Source: Actinacidiphila sp965342175 (GTDB lineage Bacteria > Actinomycetota > Actinomycetes > Streptomycetales > Streptomycetaceae). Taken from it: DNA of 64,000 bases. This document shows, piece by piece, positions 44,112 through 52,252 of this stretch. Position 1 is the stretch's first letter; each line of letters begins with the position of its first letter. The DNA lies in the NCBI RefSeq assembly GCF_965342175.1, contig NZ_CBDRBL010000004.1:80680-144679 (forward strand). The letters run 5' to 3'. The position numbers and the translations under genes were made by a program. The notes beneath the pieces are model-generated. The model did not search any database. It saw nothing but the letters and a program-made list of their open reading frames with translations, and was not told the origin of the DNA.

Positions 44112-45878
44112 TCAGCTCTTGATGCGGTTGGTGAGCTCGGTGACCTGGTTGTAGATGGAGCGCCGTTCGGCCATCAGCGAGCGGATCTTGCGGTCCGCGT
44201 GCATGACGGTCGTGTGGTCGCGGCCGCCGAACAGAGCCCCGATCTTGGGCAGTGACAGGTCCGTGAGTTCACGGCACAGGTACATGGCGATCTGCCGGGC
44301 CGTGACGAGCACCCGGCTGCGGGAGGAGCCGGAGAGGTCCTCCACGTCCAGCCCGAAGTACGAGGCCGTCTCCGCCATGATCGCCTGTCCGCTGATCTCG
44401 GGGACGGAGTCCTCCCCGCCCGGGATCAGGTCCTTCAGCACGATCTCGGTGAGCTGCAGATCCACCGGCTGCCGGTTGAGGCTGGCGAAGGCCGTCACCC
44501 GGATCAGTGCGCCCTCCAGCTCGCGGATGTTCCGCGAGATCCGGGAGGCGATGAACTCCAGCACCTCCGGCGGGGCGTTGAGCTGCTCCTGCACCGCCTT
44601 CTTGCGGAGGATCGCGATCCGGGTCTCCAGCTCGGGCGGCTGGACGTCGGTGATCAGACCCCACTCGAAGCGGTTGCGCAGCCGGTCCTCCAGGGTCACC
44701 AGCTGCTTGGGCGGCCGGTCCGAGGAGAGCACGATCTGCTTGTTGGCGTTGTGCAGGGTGTTGAAGGTGTGGAAGAACTCCTCCTGCGTCGACTCCTTGC
44801 TCGCCAGGAACTGGATGTCGTCGACCAGCAGGATGTCCATGTCGCGGTAGCGCTTGCGGAAGGCGTCCGCCTTGCCGTCGCGGATGGAGTTGATGAACTC
44901 GTTGGTGAACTCCTCGGAGCTCACGTAGCGCACCCGCGTGCCCGGGTAGAGGCTGCGAGCGTAGTGCCCGATCGCGTGCAGCAGGTGCGTCTTGCCGAGT
45001 CCGGACTCCCCGTAGATGAACAGCGGGTTGTACGCCTTGGCCGGGGCCTCCGCGACGGCGACGGCCGCGGCGTGCGCGAAGCGGTTGGAGGCGCCGATGA
45101 CGAAGGTGTCGAAGAGGTACTTGGGGTTCAGCCGGGCGGTGGGCTCGGCGGGTCCTCCCGCTCCACCGGAACCGCCGGAACCGCTCGTACCGGCGCCGCC
45201 GCTCCCCCCGCCGGTGCGCGGCGGGGGCATGGTCGGCAGTTGCGGCACCGGCTCCGGCCGCGCCGAAGGCCGGTGGGGCGAGGGGATCTCGTAGCGGGAG
45301 GCGGGCGGCTGGTACTGCTCGCGCTCCTGGTAGTCGCCGAAGCGCTGCTGTTGCCAGCGGTCCTCGGGCTCGCGGGGCGGCCAGCCGGCGGCGCCCGCAC
45401 CACCGGTCGGCCCGACCGCCTGGTCGGGGTAGGCCGGACGCATGCGCGGGACGTCCCCGTAGCCGGGCGGCTGCTCCTCGTACCGGCCGGGCTCCGCGGC
45501 GTATCCGGGATGCTGCGGCTGCGGCTGCGGCTGCGGCTGCGGGTGCGGGTGCGGCTGGGGCTGGGGCTGGGGCTGGGGGGCCGCCGGCGCGGGCGCCGCC
45601 TCCGGCTCGCCGCCCGAGGCGACGGCGATGGCGATGCCCACGGGGTGACCGAACTCACGGCTGAGCACGTCGGTGATCAGCGGGAGAAGCCGTCCCTCCA
45701 GCACGCTCTTGGCGAACTCGTTGGGCGCGGACAGCACGGCCGTGCCGGCGACGAGCGCCAGCGGCTGGGTCCGCTGCAGCCAGTCCGCGTCCTTCGGCTT
45801 GAGGTCGTCGCTCTCGACGAGCAGTTTCTGCAGGACCCTCGGCCACACTGAGGCAAGATCGGCAGTTACGTCAGCCAC
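44112..45878 (-). CDS. dnaA: Chromosomal replication initiator protein DnaA
   Basis: 588 residues, longer than the 450-500 of most bacteria because domain II is expanded. Domain I is about 1-90. Domain II (about 95-255) is Pro/Gln/Gly-rich, including an alternating Gln-Pro/His-Pro tract near residues 112-132. The AAA+ domain has Walker A GESGLGKTHLL (about 290) and Walker B ILLVDDIQFL. Domain IV has the DnaA signature with SLPKIGALFGGRDHTTVMHA. It binds DnaA boxes and opens oriC. GTG 45878 gives VADVTADLASVWPRVL, the normal Streptomyces N-terminus; the longer frame to 46010 was rejected. Confidence 0.98.
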   Translation of the reverse strand: MADVTADLASVWPRVLQKLLVESDDLKPKDADWLQRTQPLALVAGTAVLSAPNEFAKSVLEGRLLPLITDVLSREFGHPVGIAIAVASGGEPEAAPAPAAPQPQPQPQPHPHPQPQPQPQPQHPGYAAEPGRYEEQPPGYGDVPRMRPAYPDQAVGPTGGAGAAGWPPREPEDRWQQQRFGDYQEREQYQPPASRYEIPSPHRPSARPEPVPQLPTMPPPRTGGGSGGAGTSGSGGSGGAGGPAEPTARLNPKYLFDTFVIGASNRFAHAAAVAVAEAPAKAYNPLFIYGESGLGKTHLLHAIGHYARSLYPGTRVRYVSSEEFTNEFINSIRDGKADAFRKRYRDMDILLVDDIQFLASKESTQEEFFHTFNTLHNANKQIVLSSDRPPKQLVTLEDRLRNRFEWGLITDVQPPELETRIAILRKKAVQEQLNAPPEVLEFIASRISRNIRELEGALIRVTAFASLNRQPVDLQLTEIVLKDLIPGGEDSVPEISGQAIMAETASYFGLDVEDLSGSSRSRVLVTARQIAMYLCRELTDLSLPKIGALFGGRDHTTVMHADRKIRSLMAERRSIYNQVTELTNRIKS

Positions 45879-45968
45879 AGTGCACGCTCTCTCGGTCGCT
45901 GGATGGTGCCGATGAGTCCCGCGAAGGTGTGGTTCTCGGGACGGACGGGAAGATTTCAGGGTTCGGCC

Positions 45969-45998
45969 ACGGTAGTCAGCGCGGCCTGCCTGGTTCAA
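45969..45998 (-). promoter_or_regulatory. Probable dnaA promoter
   Basis: On the minus strand TTGAAC (45998-45993), an 18-base spacer and TACCGT (45974-45969). This places transcription start about 85 bases before the GTG. It has the same -10 hexamer and spacing as the divergent rpmH promoter. Confidence 0.65.
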
Positions 45999-46002
45999 GT
46001 CG

Positions 46003-46011
46003 TTGTCCACA
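46003..46011 (+). promoter_or_regulatory. DnaA box upstream of the dnaA promoter
   Basis: TTGTCCACA, the Streptomyces consensus DnaA box, lies 4 bases upstream of the dnaA -35 hexamer. Bound DnaA would touch RNA polymerase, consistent with autoregulation. Confidence 0.75.
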
Positions 46012-46067
46012 GGGTGTGCAAAACCACCTCCGGCCCGACGGAGCGCGCGGCCGTCGCCGAGGCTGGT

Positions 46068-46097
46068 TTGACCTGATGCCGCGGCCCCGCGTACCGT
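46068..46097 (+). promoter_or_regulatory. Probable rpmH promoter
   Basis: TTGACC (46068-46073), an 18-base spacer and TACCGT (46092-46097) are close to the housekeeping sigma consensus, about 163 bases before rpmH. Confidence 0.6.
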
Positions 46098-46266
46098 AGC
46101 GAGGTCGAGTTGTCGATGGCTGCTGCCGCCTGCCTACCGATGGGCGAGGATCACCAAGGTGATCGTCAAGCGGTGCACACCTGGATGTTCCGCGAGGTTC
46201 CTCGTGGGCGCACGGTGACAGCCAGGCGACGCCCCGCCAACACACGATTCATCCTGGAGCCCCCGA

Positions 46267-46404
46267 GTGAGCAAGCGCACCTTCCAGCCGAACAACCGTC
46301 GTCGCGCCAAGACCCACGGCTTCCGGCTGCGTATGCGTACGCGTGCCGGCCGCGCCATTCTCGCGTCCCGCCGCAGCAAGGGCCGCGCCCGCCTGTCCGC
46401 CTGA
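46267..46404 (+). CDS. rpmH: Ribosomal protein bL34
   Basis: 45 residues, SKRTFQPNNRRRAKTHGFRL onward to ASRRSKGRARLSA, a full-length L34. It is a highly basic protein of the large ribosomal subunit. GTG 46267 replaces the usual ATG; GGAGC lies just upstream. It is the first gene of rpmH-rnpA-yidD-yidC-jag and divergent from dnaA, the classic bacterial arrangement. Confidence 0.97.
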   Translation: MSKRTFQPNNRRRAKTHGFRLRMRTRAGRAILASRRSKGRARLSA

Positions 46405-46429
46405 TCGCACCGAAGCGCGAGGTGTAGTC

Positions 46430-46804
46430 GTGCTGCCCACCGAGCATCGGCTGAGGCGGCGCCAGGACTTCGCGACCGCGGTACGTCGAGGACGCCGGGC
46501 CGGACGGCCGCTCCTGGTCGTCCACCTGCGCACCGACAGTGACACCAGGGACCCGCACGCAGCGGGGGGGAGTGCCCCTCCGGCGCGTGCGGGTTTCGTC
46601 GTGAGCAAGGCCGTCGGCGGTGCGGTGACCCGGAACCTGGTCAAGCGTCGGCTTCGTCACCTGGTCCGCGAACGTCTGTCCGTGCTGCCCCCCGGTAGCC
46701 TGGTAGTCGTACGAGCGCTGCCCGGTGCGGGTGACGCAGACCATTCACAGCTGGCCCGAGACCTGGATGCCGCCCTCGGGAGGCTCCTGGGGGTAGCGCT
46801 ATGA
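46430..46804 (+). CDS. rnpA: Ribonuclease P protein component
   Basis: 124 residues. It contains HRLRRRQDFATAVRRGRRAG at the start and the RNP motif GGAVTRNLVKRRLRHLVRE (about 68-86). It assists the RNase P RNA in removing tRNA 5' leaders. There is a short insert with a Gly/Ser-rich stretch near residue 42. GTG 46430 is 25 bases after rpmH. The 3' end overlaps yidD by 4 bases (ATGA). Confidence 0.96.
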   Translation: MLPTEHRLRRRQDFATAVRRGRRAGRPLLVVHLRTDSDTRDPHAAGGSAPPARAGFVVSKAVGGAVTRNLVKRRLRHLVRERLSVLPPGSLVVVRALPGAGDADHSQLARDLDAALGRLLGVAL

Positions 46805-47121
46805 AGTACCCGTTGCTGGCCTTGATCAAGATCTACCAGTGGACCATCAGCCCGTTGCTCGGTCCGGTCTGCAAGTACTACCCCTCGTGCTCGCACTACG
46901 GGTATACGGCGATCGATCGGCACGGCGCGATCAAGGGCACTGCCCTGACCGCGTGGCGGATCCTGCGTTGCAACCCGTGGTCGCTGGGCGGTGTGGACCA
47001 TGTCCCGCCGCGGAAGCGACCCCCGTGGCACGCTCGCCTGCGCGAAGCCCTCAGGGGTGACGCGCCGGGCGGGTCCGTTACTCCCGAGCCCGTCGAGACG
47101 CCTCATGCCCAAGGAGCCTGA
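46801..47121 (+). CDS. yidD: Membrane protein insertion efficiency factor YidD
   Basis: 106 residues. The core IKIYQWTISPLLGPVCKYYP and SCSHYGYTAIDRHGAIKG, then RILRCNPWSLGGVDHVPP, is the family hallmark with three conserved Cys. An amphipathic N-terminal helix associates with the inner face of the membrane. YidD helps YidC insert proteins. A 30-residue C-terminal extension is specific to actinomycetes. It overlaps rnpA and precedes yidC by 2 bases. Confidence 0.96.
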   Translation: MKYPLLALIKIYQWTISPLLGPVCKYYPSCSHYGYTAIDRHGAIKGTALTAWRILRCNPWSLGGVDHVPPRKRPPWHARLREALRGDAPGGSVTPEPVETPHAQGA

Positions 47122-47123
47122 CC

Positions 47124-48206
47124 GTGGGGATCTTGAACCCCCTCTACGATGCCGTTTCGTGGATCATTGTCCAGTTCCACTCGCTGTACAGCCTTGTCTT
47201 TGACAAGGACGGCGGCCTGGCCTGGGGCCTGTCGATCGTCTCCCTGGTGGTCCTGATCCGGATCTGCCTGATCCCGCTCTTCGTGAAGCAGATCAAGTCG
47301 ACCCGGAACATGCAGGCGCTCCAGCCCAAGATGAAGGCGATCCAGGAGCGCTACAAGAACGACCGGCAGCGCCAGTCCGAAGAGATGATGAAGCTGTACA
47401 AGGAGACGGGCACCAACCCGCTCTCCTCGTGCCTTCCGATCCTGGCGCAGTCCCCCTTCTTCTTCTCGCTGTACCACGTGCTGAGCTACATCGCGCAGGG
47501 CAAGCAGGTCGGCGTGATGGGGCAGGACCTGGTCAACAGCGCGCAGAAGGCCCACATCTTCGGTGCCCCGCTCGCCGCGAAGTTCACCGACAGCGCCGCG
47601 AAGCTCACCGAGCTCGGTGCCTCCGTCACCGACGTCCGCGTGGTCACCGTCATCATGATCGTCCTGATGTCGGCCTCGCAGTTCTACACGCAGCGCCAGC
47701 TGATGACGAAGAACGTCGACATGACGGTGAAGACGCCCTTCATGCAGCAGCAGAAGATGCTGATGTACGTCTTCCCGATCATGTTCGCCGTCTTCGGCAT
47801 CAACTTCCCCGTCGGTGTCCTCGTCTACTGGCTGACCACCAACGTGTGGACCATGGGTCAGCAGATGTTCGTGATCCGCCGGAACCCGACTCCCGGCAGC
47901 CTTGCCTTCAAGCAGCGCCAGGAGCGCCTGAAGGCCAAGGGCAAGCTGAAGGACGAGCCCGCCGCCGGCAAGGAGCCGCAGGACATGGCGCCGGTGAAGC
48001 GCACCCAGCCCAAGCGCCAGTCCAAGTCGCAGCGCCAGACGGGCGGTCCGGCGGCGACGTCGGCCGGCGCCGGCGCCACCAGGACGAAGCCGGGCAGCAC
48101 GGCGGCCGCGGGAACGAAGGCCAAGCCGAGCAGTACGGCGGCCGCGGGAACGAAGGCCAAGCCGAGCAGCGGCGCGGACAAGCCGAACCTGTCGAAGAAG
48201 AAGTAG
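47124..48206 (+). CDS. yidC: Membrane protein insertase YidC/Oxa1
   Basis: 360 residues. Five membrane segments cover the first 265 residues, including LSIVSLVVLIRICLIPLFVK with the conserved Arg in the groove. There is a coiled cytoplasmic loop (MQALQPKMKAIQERYKNDRQ) and NFPVGVLVYWLTTNVWTMGQ near 235-255. The C-terminal 100 residues are Lys/Ala/Ser/Thr-rich and include a duplicated 12-residue unit. It inserts Sec-dependent and independent membrane proteins. GTG 47124 follows AAGGAG. Confidence 0.96.
   Translation: MGILNPLYDAVSWIIVQFHSLYSLVFDKDGGLAWGLSIVSLVVLIRICLIPLFVKQIKSTRNMQALQPKMKAIQERYKNDRQRQSEEMMKLYKETGTNPLSSCLPILAQSPFFFSLYHVLSYIAQGKQVGVMGQDLVNSAQKAHIFGAPLAAKFTDSAAKLTELGASVTDVRVVTVIMIVLMSASQFYTQRQLMTKNVDMTVKTPFMQQQKMLMYVFPIMFAVFGINFPVGVLVYWLTTNVWTMGQQMFVIRRNPTPGSLAFKQRQERLKAKGKLKDEPAAGKEPQDMAPVKRTQPKRQSKSQRQTGGPAATSAGAGATRTKPGSTAAAGTKAKPSSTAAAGTKAKPSSGADKPNLSKKK
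48094..48165 (+). repeat. 36-base tandem duplication in the yidC tail
   Basis: 48094-48129 and 48130-48165 are near-identical 36-base units, each coding for [GS]STAAAGTKAKP. The duplication keeps frame. Confidence 0.85.
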
Positions 48207-48221
48207 TAGAGGAGTCCTGCC

Positions 48222-48719
48222 GTGACGGACGGCAACACCACCGACGCGCTCACCCGCCTCGAGCAGGAGGGCGAGATCGCGGCCGACTACCTCGAGGGGC
48301 TGCTGGACATCGCCGACCTCGACGGTGACATCGACATGGACGTCGAGGGCGACCGTGCTTCGGTCTCCATCGTGGGCGACTCGTCCAGCCGTGACCTGAG
48401 CAAGCTCGTCGGCCGGGACGGCGAGGTGCTGGAGGCGCTCCAGGAGCTGACCCGGCTCGCGGTCCACCGGGAGACCGGCGACCGCAGCCGGCTGATGCTG
48501 GACATCGCCGGCTTCCGGGCCCGCAAGCGGGCCGAGCTGACCGAACTGGGCGAGAAGGCCGCCGAGGAGGTCAGGGGCACCGGCCAGCCGGTCAAGCTGA
48601 AGCCGATGACGCCCTTCGAGCGCAAGGTCGTGCACGACGCCGTGGCCGCAGCGGGTCTGCGCAGCGAGTCCGAGGGCGAGGAACCCGAGCGCCGGGTGGT
48701 CGTCCTTCCGGCTTCCTGA
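48222..48719 (+). CDS. jag: Jag/KhpB family RNA-binding protein (KH-R3H)
   Basis: 165 residues. An acidic N-terminus is followed by a KH-like domain (about 45-85, with LVGRDGEVLEALQELTRLAV replacing GxxG as GRDG) and an R3H domain (about 90-150, MLDIAGFRARKRAELTELG and MTPFERKVVHDAVA). It lacks the Jag-N domain found in Firmicutes. It binds RNA in vivo in Gram-positives and affects cell elongation and division. GTG 48222 follows GAGGAG, 15 bases after yidC. Confidence 0.93.
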   Translation: MTDGNTTDALTRLEQEGEIAADYLEGLLDIADLDGDIDMDVEGDRASVSIVGDSSSRDLSKLVGRDGEVLEALQELTRLAVHRETGDRSRLMLDIAGFRARKRAELTELGEKAAEEVRGTGQPVKLKPMTPFERKVVHDAVAAAGLRSESEGEEPERRVVVLPAS

Positions 48720-48745
48720 CCTCCCGGTCGCAGCGGTACTCACTC

Positions 48746-48771
48746 GGCCCCGTCTGTTCGCAGGCGGGGCC
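48746..48771 (+). terminator. Hairpin between jag and rsmG
   Basis: An 11-bp stem with one G-U pair (48746-48756 with 48761-48771) and a TTCG loop lies 27 bases beyond jag. It may end the rpmH operon or only attenuate it. Confidence 0.6.
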
Positions 48772-48822
48772 GACCCTTGTCAGCCTGGTGAAGGCCCGTA
48801 ACAACGGAAGGATGGTTCTCTC

Positions 48823-49539
48823 GTGACGGAGGCAGCGGCGGAGCTTCCCCCGGCGCCGGAAGCGGCACGTGAGGTGTTCGGAGAGCGCTTCGCGGACGCG
48901 GTGCGGTACGCGGAACTGCTGGCCGACGCGGGTGTACGCCGAGGGCTGATCGGTCCGCGGGAGGTGCCCCGGCTGTGGGAGCGCCATCTGCTGAACTGCG
49001 CCGTGCTCGCCGAGGTGATCCCCCAGGGCGTCTCGGTGTGCGATGTGGGCTCGGGCGCGGGGCTCCCGGGCATCCCGTTGGCGTTGACCCGGCCGGACCT
49101 CGAGATCACCTTGCTGGAACCTCTGCTGCGCAGGACCACGTTCCTCGAGGAGGCCGTGCGGTTGCTGGGGCTGTCCAACGTCTCAGTGGTGCGTGGCCGG
49201 GCCGAGGAGATGGTCGGCAAGGTGCCGCCGGTGGACGTGGTGACCGCGCGAGCCGTGGCCCCGCTGGACCGCCTCGCCGGCTGGGGGCTTCCCCTGCTGC
49301 GCCCGCACGGTGAGATGGCCGTCCTCAAGGGCGACACCGCCGAGGAGGAGATCAAGGCTGCGCGTGCCGCTCTGAGCCGCCTCGGTGCCGTGGAGACCTC
49401 CGTGGTCCAGGTCGGCGAGGGGATTGTGGATCCGCTCTCGACCGTGGTCCGGGTACTCGCGGGGGAGAGCCCCGGCGGCGTGCGTGCGGCCACCCGGAGG
49501 GCCAAGGCGGCCCGTGCGAGTCGCCGGCGCCAGCACTGA
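48823..49539 (+). CDS. rsmG: 16S rRNA (guanine-N7) methyltransferase RsmG
   Basis: 238 residues. The SAM-binding motif VCDVGSGAGLPGIPLALTRP lies at about 67-86 and LLEPLLRRTTFLEEA follows. It methylates G527 (E. coli numbering) of 16S rRNA. Loss of rsmG gives low-level streptomycin resistance and often raised antibiotic production in Streptomyces. No disruptive change is visible. The C-terminal 30 residues are basic. GTG 48823 follows GGAAGGA. Confidence 0.96.
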   Translation: MTEAAAELPPAPEAAREVFGERFADAVRYAELLADAGVRRGLIGPREVPRLWERHLLNCAVLAEVIPQGVSVCDVGSGAGLPGIPLALTRPDLEITLLEPLLRRTTFLEEAVRLLGLSNVSVVRGRAEEMVGKVPPVDVVTARAVAPLDRLAGWGLPLLRPHGEMAVLKGDTAEEEIKAARAALSRLGAVETSVVQVGEGIVDPLSTVVRVLAGESPGGVRAATRRAKAARASRRRQH

Positions 49540-49628
49540 CCATGCCGAGGCCGTGTGCTCCATACCAACGGCCATGCACCCATGACCCGGAGTGTCGGAT
49601 AGGAAACGGTCGCGGCGCTGCGCATCGT

Positions 49629-49642
49629 GTTTCACGTGAAAC
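49629..49642. promoter_or_regulatory. parS site upstream of parA
   Basis: An exact GTTTCACGTGAAAC, 150 bases before the chosen parA start, in the rsmG-parA intergenic region where the parAB promoter should be. Confidence 0.9.
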
Positions 49643-49791
49643 GGCGCTCTCTGCTCCCAGGAATCCTCGGTCGCGCCCGTGCCGCGGCCGAATCGCTCTC
49701 TCATCGGGCCGACGAGATGACCCCATCCATGACTCAACCGGTGGATTCATCCACAGAAGAACGGCCCTCACTGGTTCGCGACCCCGAAAGC

Positions 49792-50841
49792 ATGGCAGGC
49801 TCTGTCCATTGCGAGCTTGTAGTCGAGGAGAGTGAATCCTTGCGGTCCGACGCCAACATCGCGGGACCGATGGCCGATCCGGTCCCCGGTCCCCGTACCG
49901 AGCCGTTCGGGAATGATGTTTCACGTGAAACACCACCCCCGATGGACGACACCCCTATCGGCCGTGCTGCCCAACTGGCCGTGCAGGCACTGGGGCGGGC
50001 CGGTGAAGGACTCCCCCGGCCACCTCAGACCCGTGTGATCGTGGTCGCCAACCAGAAGGGCGGGGTGGGCAAGACCACCACCACGGTCAACATGGCCGCC
50101 TCCCTGGCGCTGCACGGGGCCCGGGTGCTGGTGGTCGACCTCGACCCTCAGGGCAACGCCTCCACGGCCCTCGGTATCGACCACCACGCCGAGGTCCCCT
50201 CCATCTACGACGTGCTGGTGGAGAGCAAGCCGCTCTCCGACGTCGTCCAGCCGGTGCCGGATGTGGAGGGCCTCTTCTGTGCTCCGGCCACCATCGACCT
50301 GGCCGGCGCCGAGATCGAGCTGGTCTCGCTGGTGGCCCGGGAGAGCCGGCTGCAGCGGGCCATCGAGTCCTATGAGCAGCCACTGGACTACATCCTCATC
50401 GACTGCCCGCCCTCGCTCGGTCTGCTGACCGTCAACGCCCTGGTGGCCGGTGCCGAGGTCCTCATCCCCATCCAGTGCGAGTACTACGCCCTGGAGGGCC
50501 TGGGTCAGTTGCTTCGCAACGTGGAGCTGGTGCGGGGTCATCTGAATCCCAAGCTCCATGTCTCCACCATCCTGCTGACCATGTACGACGGCCGGACCCG
50601 GCTCGCCTCACAGGTCGCCGAGGAAGTCCGCACCCACTTCGGCAAGGAGGTGCTGCGCACGAGCATCCCGCGCTCGGTCCGCATCTCCGAGGCCCCCAGC
50701 TACGGCCAGACCGTACTGACCTACGATCCGGGTTCGAGCGGAGCGCTGTCCTATCTCGAGGCAGCACGTGAGATGGCCCTGCGCGGCCTGGGACGCGCCC
50801 AAGAGTTCACCGAGCAGAACACGTCGGAGGGGATCCAGTGA
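49792..50841 (+). CDS. parA: Chromosome partitioning ATPase ParA
   Basis: About 349 residues. The deviant Walker A NQKGGVGKTTTTVNMA (about 86-101), DLDPQGNASTALG, and the ILIDCPPSLGLLTVNAL switch are typical of ParA/Soj. It binds DNA non-specifically as an ATP dimer and moves ParB-origin complexes towards hyphal tips. The start is uncertain: ATG 49792 (MAGSVHCEL) is supported by memory of Streptomyces ParA N-termini. The open frame extends to 49627, but it would then overlap a parS. A parS at 49918-49931 lies within the gene, read as DVSRET. Confidence 0.95.
   Translation: MAGSVHCELVVEESESLRSDANIAGPMADPVPGPRTEPFGNDVSRETPPPMDDTPIGRAAQLAVQALGRAGEGLPRPPQTRVIVVANQKGGVGKTTTTVNMAASLALHGARVLVVDLDPQGNASTALGIDHHAEVPSIYDVLVESKPLSDVVQPVPDVEGLFCAPATIDLAGAEIELVSLVARESRLQRAIESYEQPLDYILIDCPPSLGLLTVNALVAGAEVLIPIQCEYYALEGLGQLLRNVELVRGHLNPKLHVSTILLTMYDGRTRLASQVAEEVRTHFGKEVLRTSIPRSVRISEAPSYGQTVLTYDPGSSGALSYLEAAREMALRGLGRAQEFTEQNTSEGIQ
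49918..49931. promoter_or_regulatory. parS site inside parA
   Basis: An exact GTTTCACGTGAAAC in the disordered N-terminal part of parA, read as VSRET. Confidence 0.9.
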
Positions 50842-51947
50842 GTGAGCGACGCAGAGGACTCGGCCGTGGTCTCGGCGCGCTGATTCCCGCCGCACCGAAC
50901 GGTGCGGACGCGGCAGCCGCGACCGCGGTGGCGACGGCGGCGACCGCCGCGCCTGTCCTGGCGCCGGAACGGGGGGTGGCCGCCGCCAAGGTGACGGCCC
51001 TCGCGGAGCAGGGACGCGAGGGGACCGCCGCGATCCCGGTTTCACGTGAAACACCGGAAGCCATCGGGGCCCAGGAACCCGCCCTGGTCTCCGGGGCGTA
51101 CTTCGCGGAGCTGCCGCTGGACGCGATCGTTCCCAACCCCCGCCAGCCGCGTGACGTCTTCGACGAGGACGCCCTGGCCGAACTGATCACCTCCATCAAG
51201 GAGGTCGGTCTTCTGCAGCCGGTCGTCGTCCGCCAGGTCGCCTCGGAGCGCTATGAGCTCATCATGGGCGAGCGGCGCTGGCGGGCGAGCCGGGAGGCAG
51301 GCCTGACGGCCATCCCCGCGATCGTCCGGGCCACCGAGGACGAGAAGCTCCTGCTGGACGCGCTGCTGGAGAACCTCCACCGTGCCCAGTTGAACCCGCT
51401 GGAAGAGGCGGCCGCCTACGACCAGCTCCTCAAGGATTTCGACTGCACCCACGAGCAGCTGGCCGACCGGATCGGCCGCTCCCGCTCCCAGGTCTCCAAC
51501 ACCCTGCGCCTGCTGAAGCTTTCCGCGCCCGTACAGCGGCGTGTGGCGGCCGGTGTGCTCTCCGCCGGGCACGCCCGGTCCCTGCTCGCCCTGGAGGATG
51601 TGGAGGACCAGGACCGGCTCGCCAGCCGGATCGTGGCCGAAGGGCTCTCGGTGCGCGCGGTCGAGGAGATCGTGCATGTGATGAACTCCGAGTCCCAGCC
51701 GGTGCGGAAGGCGTCCGCACCCCGGGCCGGCAAGCGGACGTCCCCGGCCCTGACCGACCTCGCGCTGCGGCTCTCGGACCGCTTCGAGACCCGGGTGAAG
51801 GTGGATCTGGGGCAGAAGCGCGGGAAGATCGTCGTGGAGTTCGCCTCGATAGAGGATCTGGAGCGCATCCTGGGCTCGATGGCGCCGGGTGAGGGGCAGG
51901 TCCTCCAGCGCTCCCTCACGGAGGGGACCGACGACGAGGAGGAGTGA
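50838..51947 (+). CDS. parB: Chromosome partitioning protein ParB
   Basis: 369 residues. The N-terminal ParA-contacting peptide RRGLGRGLGALIP is followed by an Ala-rich linker of 60 residues. A CTPase/ParB-N domain follows with NPRQPRDVFDEDAL, MGERRWRASREAGL and ENLHRAQLNPLEEA. The HTH is DRIGRSRSQVSNTLRLLKL, and the C-terminal dimerisation domain ends IEDLERILGSM. The nucleotide-binding GERRxRA motif is present, so CTP-dependent sliding is expected. GTG 50838 overlaps the parA stop. A parS lies inside the linker. Confidence 0.97.
   Translation: MSERRRGLGRGLGALIPAAPNGADAAAATAVATAATAAPVLAPERGVAAAKVTALAEQGREGTAAIPVSRETPEAIGAQEPALVSGAYFAELPLDAIVPNPRQPRDVFDEDALAELITSIKEVGLLQPVVVRQVASERYELIMGERRWRASREAGLTAIPAIVRATEDEKLLLDALLENLHRAQLNPLEEAAAYDQLLKDFDCTHEQLADRIGRSRSQVSNTLRLLKLSAPVQRRVAAGVLSAGHARSLLALEDVEDQDRLASRIVAEGLSVRAVEEIVHVMNSESQPVRKASAPRAGKRTSPALTDLALRLSDRFETRVKVDLGQKRGKIVVEFASIEDLERILGSMAPGEGQVLQRSLTEGTDDEEE
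51039..51052. promoter_or_regulatory. parS site inside parB
   Basis: An exact GTTTCACGTGAAAC in the Ala-rich linker region of parB, read as VSRET. Confidence 0.9.
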
Positions 51948-51956
51948 GCCCAGGCT

Positions 51957-51976
51957 CCCTCACCGCCCGGTGAGGG
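51957..51976 (+). terminator. Hairpin after parB
   Basis: An 8-bp perfect stem (51957-51964 with 51969-51976) begins 10 bases beyond the parB stop, ahead of a stronger terminator. Confidence 0.55.
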
Positions 51977-51989
51977 ACCGCGTGGTTCG

Positions 51990-52028
51990 GCGGGTCGCAT
52001 CCCTTGCGGGGTGTGACCCGCTTTTTTT
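51990..52028 (+). terminator. Intrinsic terminator of parAB
   Basis: A 14-bp stem (51990-52003 with 52008-52021, two G-U pairs) is followed by seven T. This is an unusually canonical Rho-independent terminator for this genome. The rest of the 305-base gap up to 52252 has a possible small frame from ATG 52119, but no convincing gene. Confidence 0.9.
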
Positions 52029-52252
52029 GCTGGGCCGTTGGAGTTGCTCCGGTGTCGGACTTGTCCGCTCGCGGATACGATGCGTACGGGATGGAGCACT
52101 ACCTCCGGGGAGGCGCTCATGCGATCGGTGCGGCGCGGTGGAGTGAAGCACGATGGGCAGACGGCCGCCTTCCTCGTAGCGGGGCTCGGACTGGGCGCGG
52201 TGGGTGGCTTCGTCGGCAGTTGGGTCCACGACAGAAACGAGGGTCAGACCTC

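Larger units (their letters stand above)
45879..46266. other. Divergent dnaA/rpmH regulatory region
   Basis: 388 bases without a gene. It holds the dnaA promoter and a consensus DnaA box on the left and the rpmH promoter on the right (entered separately). The remaining sequence includes the long 5' leader of rpmH, about 165 bases, with no hairpin I can call with confidence. Confidence 0.7.
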
